A stretch of DNA of 64,000 nucleotides, from assembly GCF_030291075.1 (NCBI RefSeq), contig NZ_CP127407.1, forward strand, positions 1,362,001 to 1,426,000, read 5' to 3'. Positions 59,132 through 64,000 of this stretch are shown here, piece after piece. The notes under the pieces are model-generated. The model was not told the DNA's origin. It searched no databases and was given only the letters and a program-made list of their open reading frames with translations. This DNA is from Stenotrophomonas sp. 57. GTDB lineage: Bacteria; Pseudomonadota; Gammaproteobacteria; Xanthomonadales; Xanthomonadaceae. The translations under genes were made by a program, and so were the position numbers. Numbering within the stretch: position 1 is the first letter of the stretch; every line of letters begins with the position of its first letter.

Positions 59132-59928
59132 GGCCGGTGTGCGCGTGGACGCGCAGGGCCGCGATGCCGGTGCTGCTGCTGGCGCTGGCAGCATGCGGAC
59201 AGCATGGCGACGTCGCGGCCGATGCCGGAGGCGGTGCCGAAGCCGCGGTCGCTTCGCCGGAAGGTGCGTTCCTGGCCTACGAGCATGACGTGCAGATACA
59301 GCTGGACGCTGCGCAGATCGCACCACGCATCCAGCAGGTGGCGCAGGCCTGCCAAAGCGCGAAGTTCGGCGATTGTGCGGTGCTGCAGGTTGATCAGCGC
59401 AGTGGCGAGCAGCCCAGCGGCGAGGTCAAGGTCCGCATTGCACCGAAGGGCACCGAGCCGTTGATCACCATGGCGGGTGAAGGCGGCAAGCTGCAATCGC
59501 GCAGCACGCGCGCCGAAGACCTCGCACAGCAGGTGGCCGACACCGCATTGACCAAGGCGCGGCTGGAGAAGGAACACGCGCGGCTGCTGTCCTACCAGGA
59601 CCGCAAGGACCTGAAAATTGAAGACCTGATGGCGATCACCACGCGCCTTTCTGAGATCGAAGCCGGTGTCGAGCAGGCCAACAAGGATTCGGCGCAGCAG
59701 CGCCGGCGCATCGATACCCAGCTGGTGACGCTGCACTTCGGCACCACCTCCGGGCAGCGCAGTCGCAGTGAGATCGGTGAAGCACTGAGCGAATCGGGCA
59801 GCATCCTCAGCACCAGCATCGCGTTCCTGATCCGCGCGGCGGCCGCATTGCTGCCGGTCGCGGTACTGGCGTTGATCGCAGGATGGGGGGTGCGGGCGTG
59901 GTGGCGTCGTCGACGTCGCAAGGCGTGA
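59128..59928 (+). CDS. DUF4349 family lipoprotein
   Basis: Function unknown. It starts at GTG 59128, overlapping the GFA stop, and has 266 residues. There is a lipoprotein signal with lipobox LAAC (Cys23). The mid-region has coiled-coil character (ALTKARLEKEHARLLSYQDR to QRRRIDTQLVTLHFGT), which is the DUF4349 signature. One C-terminal helix (~232-256) is followed by a basic tail (WWRRRRRKA). So it is anchored at both ends, with the coiled part outside the cytoplasm. Link to GFA is by overlap only. Confidence 0.82.
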   Translation: MRPVCAWTRRAAMPVLLLALAACGQHGDVAADAGGGAEAAVASPEGAFLAYEHDVQIQLDAAQIAPRIQQVAQACQSAKFGDCAVLQVDQRSGEQPSGEVKVRIAPKGTEPLITMAGEGGKLQSRSTRAEDLAQQVADTALTKARLEKEHARLLSYQDRKDLKIEDLMAITTRLSEIEAGVEQANKDSAQQRRRIDTQLVTLHFGTTSGQRSRSEIGEALSESGSILSTSIAFLIRAAAALLPVAVLALIAGWGVRAWWRRRRRKA

Positions 59929-59940
59929 TCGAACGATGCG

Positions 59941-60003
59941 CCGGCCGGTCGTGGACCGGCGTTACGGGGCAGGTGGAAGGTAGCGCCGGGCCACGGCCGG
60001 CGA
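59941..60003. repeat. REP-like palindromes, GTAGCGCC subtype
   Basis: CCGGCCGGTC-GTGGACCGGCG is a diverged first palindrome and GTAGCGCCGGGCCACGGCCG (59980-60002) the second. It lies between two convergent genes. Confidence 0.7.
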
Positions 60004-60007
60004 AGCC

Positions 60008-60301
60008 TCACCCCTCGTCGGTCTCGTACTCGACGAACACATCCAGCTCCAGTGCGAGTTCCTGCACCGCATCGCGCACTTTCTGCGCGGTGCTTTCGTT
60101 GCCGACTTCCACTTCCAGTTCGTGGATGCCGGGGCCGATGTCATCGGACAGTCCGGCCGAACTGGAATCGTCGTCGTCCATGTGCGGCATCAGGTCGTCG
60201 GTTTCCTCGACATGCTCGATGCCCTCCAGGCCGAGCAGCAGGTCGCTGATGGCGCGGGCGTCGTCTTCGGTTCCGGTGATGCGCAGTCGCAGCATGGCCA
60301 T
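60008..60301 (-). CDS. Small acidic protein, possible double beta-alpha-beta fold
   Basis: I do not recognise a named family. It has 97 residues, very acidic, with an Asp/Ser-rich centre (MDDDDSSSAGLSDDIG). The N-terminal half reads as strand LRLRITG, helix DDARAISDLLLGLEG, strand IEHVEETDD. The C-terminal half reads as strand IHELEVEVG, helix ESTAQKVRDAVQELALELD, strand VFVEYETD. This looks like two ACT/ferredoxin-like halves, often regulatory. Start ATG 60301, or ATG 60295 two codons later. It is upstream on the minus strand of nothing but the REP and convergent with the DUF4349 gene. Confidence 0.7.
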   Translation of the reverse strand: MAMLRLRITGTEDDARAISDLLLGLEGIEHVEETDDLMPHMDDDDSSSAGLSDDIGPGIHELEVEVGNESTAQKVRDAVQELALELDVFVEYETDEG

Positions 60302-60369
60302 GGCGTAGGTACGTTGTGGGGTTGCCTGCAGCCTAGCCAGCGTGAAGCAAAGAGCGGGTGAGGGCGCAG

Positions 60370-61314
60370 TCAGCCGCGCGTGGCCGAGCGTCCCAGCAAG
60401 CTGTCCGGCAGCGCGGGGATGGGCGTGCGCTCGTCCTGCGCCTGCTCCAGCAGCCAGTCGATGAACAGGCGTGCTGCGGGGCTTGGCGGTTGTCCTTCGG
60501 CATGCACCACGTGATAGGCGTAGCGCGCCTTCAGCGCGGGGCCGGGCAATCGCACCACTTCGTAGCGCTGCAGGTAGGGCTGGGCGATGTGGGTGCGCGC
60601 CAGCACCGCGCCCATGCCGTACACCGCCGCGCGCATCGCATCGGTGCTGTCGGCAAAGGTGTGCATCGGTGGCAGCGGCGACGGTGGGCGCACGCCGGCG
60701 TGGCGGAACCAGTCTCGCCAGCCCTGTGGTGACAGATCGGTCAGCAGCGGCAACCCGGCGATGCGCGCCGGATCGACCAGTGTTTCGACCCCGGGCAATG
60801 CCGGCGAGGCCACCGGGAACAGGTAGTCGTCCATCAGGTGCTGTGCACGCAGGCCCGGCCACTGGCCCTGGCCGTAGCGGATGCCGACCTCCGGCCCGTT
60901 GTCGTCATAGCGATCCAGGCCGCTGCCGGTGTGCAGCTCGATGCGGATGTGCGGATGGGCCTGGGTGAAGCGGGGCAGTCGCGGCAGCAGCCAGCAGTAG
61001 GATAGCGAACGCAGCGTGGTGATCCGCAGCGGGACGCTGTCGGCATCCGGCTGCAGGTGATGGGCGACCGCCGCGACATCTGTGAAGGCGGCGCTGGCGG
61101 CGTCGGCCAACTGCCGGCCCTCGGCGGTCAGGCGCACGCCGCGGGCATGGCGCAGGAACAGCCGGGTCTCCAGTACCTCTTCCAGGCGCCGCACATGGTG
61201 GCTGACCGCGCTGGCGGTCAGGTGCAGTTCCTGCGCGGCCTGGGCGAAGTTCTGGTGGCGCGCGGCGACCGCGAACACGGCCAGTGCGGGGAGCAGGGAA
61301 GGGCGTAGCTGCAT
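60370..61314 (-). CDS. LysR family regulator (GcvA-like)
   Basis: Transcription regulator, 314 residues from ATG 61314. The winged helix-turn-helix is at ~8-66 (FAVAARHQNFAQAAQELHLT, SAVSHHVRRLEEVLETRLF), and the effector domain follows (~95-295). The HTH region VFAVAARHQNFAQAAQ and the effector pattern are closest to GcvA-type LysR proteins. It is divergent from the EamA exporter at 61430, the usual setting for a LysR protein that controls its neighbour. Ligand unknown. Confidence 0.9.
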   Translation of the reverse strand: MQLRPSLLPALAVFAVAARHQNFAQAAQELHLTASAVSHHVRRLEEVLETRLFLRHARGVRLTAEGRQLADAASAAFTDVAAVAHHLQPDADSVPLRITTLRSLSYCWLLPRLPRFTQAHPHIRIELHTGSGLDRYDDNGPEVGIRYGQGQWPGLRAQHLMDDYLFPVASPALPGVETLVDPARIAGLPLLTDLSPQGWRDWFRHAGVRPPSPLPPMHTFADSTDAMRAAVYGMGAVLARTHIAQPYLQRYEVVRLPGPALKARYAYHVVHAEGQPPSPAARLFIDWLLEQAQDERTPIPALPDSLLGRSATRG

Positions 61315-61323
61315 GTCGAGCCT

Positions 61324-61336
61324 CAAACCATATTTG
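61324..61336. promoter_or_regulatory. Candidate LysR operator between lysR and the EamA gene
   Basis: CAAACCATATTTG has 4-bp outer arms CAAA/TTTG around CCATA and lies 10 bp before the lysR start. It fits an AT-rich LysR half-site in the divergent gap. Confidence 0.4.
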
Positions 61337-61429
61337 TGGCTGGCAGCGATACTACGCGCTTGTGCGGCAGGCGTCTGCGCCCGATCCTGTCCGCCTTGGC
61401 GAGGAAGAGACGATGGACGGAGGCAAAGC

Positions 61430-62302
61430 ATGAATGCGGTCCCACAGGCGGCCGAGCGCGACTGGCGCACGCCGCTGGAATTGACCCTGCTGGGCGCCAT
61501 CTGGGGCTGCTCGTTCCTGTTCATGCGGGTGGCGGTGCCCTCGTTCGGTCCGTTCGCGCTGGTGGAGGTCCGGTTGGTGCTGGGCGCGCTGGTCCTGCTG
61601 CCGTTCCTGTGGCGCGCCCGCGCGCAGTTCCCGCCGCGGCGCTGGCTGTGGCTGGCGCCGATCGGGCTGATCAATTCGGCGCTGCCGTTCGTGCTGTTTG
61701 CCTATGCGGCGGAGCAGGCGCCGGCGGCGATCGGCGCGATCTGCAATGCGATGACCGTGCTGTTCGCCGCGCTGATCGCCTTCCTGTTCTTCGGCGAGAA
61801 GATCGGCATGCGCCGCGCCGGCGCCTTGCTGGTTGGTTTCGCCGGCGTGGTGGTGCTGGCCACCGCCAAGGTTTCCGGCCTGAGCATCGGTACCGCGGTG
61901 ATCGCCGGCGCTGCGGCGTCGTTGCTGTACGGGCTGGGCGTGAACCTGGTGAAGCGCCACATGACCGGTCTGCCGTCAGCGGCGGCGGCGGCAGCCACGC
62001 TGTCGTGTGCCTCGCTGTGGATGCTGCCGATGGCGGTGAGCCACTGGCCGCAGGCAGCGATTCCGCTCAAGGCCTGGGGCGCGGCGATCGCGCTGGGCGT
62101 GGCCTGCACCGGCCTGGCCTTCTTGATGTTCTACCGCCTTATCGGTCGCATCGGCCCGTCACGCGCCTCGACGGTGACCTACCTGATTCCGCTGTTCGGC
62201 GCCGCGTTTGCGTGGATGTTCCTGGGCGAGGCGGTGACGGTGCAGATGCTGATTGCCGGTGCGTTGATTCTGGGTAGCGTGGCGGTGAGTCAGAAGGGCT
62301 GA
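61430..62302 (+). CDS. EamA/DMT superfamily exporter (second copy)
   Basis: Ten-helix exporter, 290 residues, ATG 61430 after GACGGAGG. The first EamA repeat has LTLLGAIWGCSFLFMRVAVP and the second has GAAASLLYGLGVNLVKRH. VTYLIPLFGAAFAWMFLGEA closes it. It differs clearly from the copy at 48469. Divergent LysR control is likely. Its stop is 9 bp before a 553 bp inverted repeat. Confidence 0.9.
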   Translation: MNAVPQAAERDWRTPLELTLLGAIWGCSFLFMRVAVPSFGPFALVEVRLVLGALVLLPFLWRARAQFPPRRWLWLAPIGLINSALPFVLFAYAAEQAPAAIGAICNAMTVLFAALIAFLFFGEKIGMRRAGALLVGFAGVVVLATAKVSGLSIGTAVIAGAAASLLYGLGVNLVKRHMTGLPSAAAAAATLSCASLWMLPMAVSHWPQAAIPLKAWGAAIALGVACTGLAFLMFYRLIGRIGPSRASTVTYLIPLFGAAFAWMFLGEAVTVQMLIAGALILGSVAVSQKG

Positions 62303-62311
62303 GGCGTTTTT

Positions 62312-62864
62312 GCACGTGGCGCGTGCTGAAGGTGCGTCACTGTTCATGGGCGTTACTTTTCTTTGTACGCAAAGAAAAGTAACCAAAAGAAACGTTCCGC
62401 CGACCGCGAGCCGGTGCTGCGCACCGGTACCCCGCGCTGCTCGGCCCGTCGAGGGACGGCACGGGAACTCGCTGCGCTCAAACACCCGCGCCTCTTCGCC
62501 CTCGTCGGACCTGCGGTGCTCGGCTCGCTCAAGGCGGATCCAAGATCAAGGGCAGAAGCGGTCGCTTCGCTCGCCGGGCCCGGCCCGGCACTACCAAACA
62601 TCGTCGTGCAGCTGTGGCTCTTGATCTTGGATCCGCCTTGAGCGAGCCGAGCATCGCAGGGGAATCAGGGGCGAAGAGGTGCCGATGTCTGAGCGCAGCG
62701 AGTTCGGCACCGTCCCCTGATTCACCGAGAAGCGGAGGGGACCGACGTGCGAAGCACGGCGGCTCGCGACCTGGCGGCGCGTTTCTTTTGGTTACTTTTC
62801 TTTTCGCGCGAAAAGAAAAGTGACGCCCATGAACAATGAAGCGCCTTCAGCACGTGCCACGCGC
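62312..62864. repeat. 553-bp near-complete inverted repeat (giant stem-loop) with no gene
   Basis: Left arm 62312-62550 and right arm 62620-62864 pair along nearly their whole length. The outer part (GTGGCGCGTGCTGAAGG, GTTACTTTTCTTT, GTAACCAAAAGAAACG) recurs inverted with mismatches, and the inner 30 bp (62521-62550 and 62620-62649) is a perfect match. The 69 bp loop holds CGCCGGGCCCGGCCCGGC. Both outer ends also carry their own short hairpins (CTTTTCTTTG-TACG-CAAAGAAAAG). Open frames inside are short mirror artefacts. It fills the gap between convergent EamA and cyclophilin genes. No transposase and no clear target duplication are seen. Confidence 0.85.
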
Positions 62865-62873
62865 AGGAAACCA

Positions 62874-63776
62874 TCAGCGCACCGGCACCGGAATATTGCA
62901 GAGATCGATATGCCCCGCCGGGCGCTTGTAGAAATCATCCATGCGGTTGCGTCGCGCCTCCACCGTCTCGGCGAACGTCTTCGAATCGGTGCGCAGCACC
63001 TGGATCGGTGTGCGCTCGGCCACCGGCACATCGCTGACGCGGCGGATCGACACGATCGGCGTGCGCAGCGTCGGGTCGGTGTAGAAGCCCATCGGTGCCG
63101 GGCCGCGCGGGATCGCGCTGAGCAGCTCCATGCCCTTCAGCACGCGACCGACCAGGGTGATGTTGCGGTCCAGCTGGCGCGGCGACTGGCCGGTCACTAC
63201 GTACAGTTCGGCACCGATGCTGCTGTCTTCCTCGTTGCTGCGGCCGGCGCCGAGCATGCCGTAGCAGTGCGTCAGCCAGGCCTTGCCGGCCTGCGGGTCC
63301 TGGCCGACCGGGAAGCCGTCGACGAAACCGGTCTGTGCCGCCCAGCCGTCGCGATCCGGCAGCACGCTCACCTTCAGGCCGGCGCTGGCACGTTCGAACT
63401 CGGCCGGCAGCTTGCGCGCCGCACTGCCGAACGGCTTGGCCTTGGCCGCGTCATCGGCGTCGGCATCGCCGAACTGCACCACGAAGTTGTCCTGCGAGCG
63501 GTAGATGCTGGTGCCGTCCCAGAAGTGCTCATGCGCGAAGGTCTGGATGTTGGCCACGTGCCGCGGGGCGAACTGCGGCGCCAGCTCGATGATCACCCGC
63601 CCGGCGGGCAGATCCATGTAGAGCAGGTTGGCCGGGTCCGGGGTGCGCCAGTCGCTGGCGGCCGAGGCGTCGAGGATCTGCTGCGGGCTGCGGTACGGGG
63701 TGGCGGCGCTGGCCAGCGAAGGCAGCAGGCAGGCCAGTGCGAGGGCGGTCAGGGCAAGGCGACGACGGTGCGGCAT
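62874..63776 (-). CDS. Periplasmic cyclophilin-type peptidyl-prolyl isomerase
   Basis: Assists folding of exported proteins by proline isomerisation. It has 300 residues with a signal peptide (cut after LASA). The cyclophilin domain (~45-215) includes [51 protein letters not shown] and [14 protein letters not shown]. It is somewhat divergent: the usual catalytic Arg/Phe/His set of cyclophilins appears only in part, and a C-terminal extension of ~70 residues follows. Activity is likely but not assured. Confidence 0.9.
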   Translation of the reverse strand: MPHRRRLALTALALACLLPSLASAATPYRSPQQILDASAASDWRTPDPANLLYMDLPAGRVIIELAPQFAPRHVANIQTFAHEHFWDGTSIYRSQDNFVVQFGDADADDAAKAKPFGSAARKLPAEFERASAGLKVSVLPDRDGWAAQTGFVDGFPVGQDPQAGKAWLTHCYGMLGAGRSNEEDSSIGAELYVVTGQSPRQLDRNITLVGRVLKGMELLSAIPRGPAPMGFYTDPTLRTPIVSIRRVSDVPVAERTPIQVLRTDSKTFAETVEARRNRMDDFYKRPAGHIDLCNIPVPVR

Positions 63777-63876
63777 GGGATCCCCGGAACATGAACGAGG
63801 CTTCGATTCTGCGCGAGCGGCCTGGTCTCGCCAACCGGCACGATGACTAACGACACATTCGCTATACCGAACTTCG

Positions 63877-63901
63877 CACTACTGTGGACTTCAACGTAGT
63901 G
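63877..63901. promoter_or_regulatory. Inverted repeat before the PadR gene, candidate operator
   Basis: CACTAC-N13-GTAGTG is a perfect 6-bp-arm inverted repeat that ends 11 bp before the PadR start. PadR-type repressors often bind such sites in their own promoters. Confidence 0.5.
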
Positions 63902-63912
63902 GAGGGCAGGTC

Positions 63913-64000
63913 ATGGTCGAAGACGATGTCCACCTGAAGAAGTTCCAGAAGGAGCTGAGCGCCGGAACGGTGTCGCTGGCCCTGCTGGCGGTGCTGGCCC
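63913..64000 (+). CDS. PadR family regulator, N-terminal part only
   Basis: ATG 63913 follows GGAGGGCAGG. The 29 visible residues (FQKELSAGTVSLALLAVLA and before) fit the first helix of a PadR-type winged helix. The gene runs past the window end, so its ligand domain and its target genes are not visible. PadR assignment rests on this short stretch and the palindrome upstream. Confidence 0.65.
   Translation, partial: MVEDDVHLKKFQKELSAGTVSLALLAVLA

Noticed and set aside
62310..62870. Possible insertion sequence or short genes inside the giant inverted repeat
   Set aside because: The short open frames (about 70-110 codons) are mirror images in the two arms with no transposase or other motif.
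1..64000. tRNA, rRNA and riboswitch genes
   Set aside because: I looked for cloverleaf 3' ends and known riboswitch cores in the spacers and saw none; a covariance-model search would be needed to exclude small RNAs.

Overview
The window is high-GC chromosomal DNA from a member of the Xanthomonadaceae, most likely Stenotrophomonas (S. maltophilia complex). The evidence is the many short palindromic intergenic repeats that begin with a GTAG head (the SMAG/REP type known from S. maltophilia), a PL5 alginate lyase that resembles the S. maltophilia enzyme, the creBCD locus, and generally Xanthomonad-like gene content. I saw no rRNA, tRNA, CRISPR array, prophage or insertion-sequence transposase. 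This is a core-genome segment in which accessory-like structure is confined to the spacers.

Layout. 0-6 kb: the end of an MFS transporter, a globin-coupled diguanylate cyclase (DosC type), a divergent FepA-like siderophore receptor behind a Fur-like site, and a zinc-type CDF exporter. 6-16 kb: endonuclease V, gpmA, an M13 peptidase lipoprotein, an HD-GYP protein, mfd, a GNAT acetyltransferase and rlmJ. 16-20 kb: creB-creC-creD with a CreB-type site before creD and a small unknown gene after it. 20-27.6 kb: M28 peptidase, gltX, zur and a tetR-MFS-MFP drug efflux operon. 27.8-31 kb: a ZnuD-like TonB receptor divergent from a MerC-family protein with two Zur-like sites between them, then a small gene for ribosomal protein THX. 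31-38.6 kb: NPP-type phosphodiesterase, an Ada-AlkA fusion overlapping ogt, a ClpP-fold-like lipoprotein, DUF4019, MAPEG, a UbiH/UbiM-type hydroxylase and an S4 protein. 38.8-47 kb: a DEAD-box helicase with a structured leader, then three GGDEF proteins around rluF. 47-64 kb: AAA ATPase, two EamA exporters, DUF72, VOC, a serine hydrolase, an ABC exporter, Agp, the PL5 lyase, a DUF885 lipoprotein, GFA, DUF4349, a small acidic protein, LysR, a cyclophilin and the start of a PadR regulator.

Gene connections. Three themes recur. Zinc: zur, the ZnuD-like receptor, the MerC-like protein and a CDF exporter lie within 25 kb and probably form one regulon. Cyclic di-GMP: five turnover or sensing genes (927, 10457, 41007, 43541, 46078). 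DNA repair: nfi, mfd, ada-alkA and ogt.

Repeats. Spacers hold at least four repeat classes: SMAG/REP singles and pairs, a roughly 90 bp composite element in both orientations, GGGGTC-type hairpins, and a 553 bp near-complete inverted repeat between two convergent genes. I found no clearly new multi-gene system. The best leads are the divergent ZnuD/MerC unit, the ClpP-fold lipoprotein cluster, the Ada-AlkA/Ogt module swap and the giant inverted repeat.
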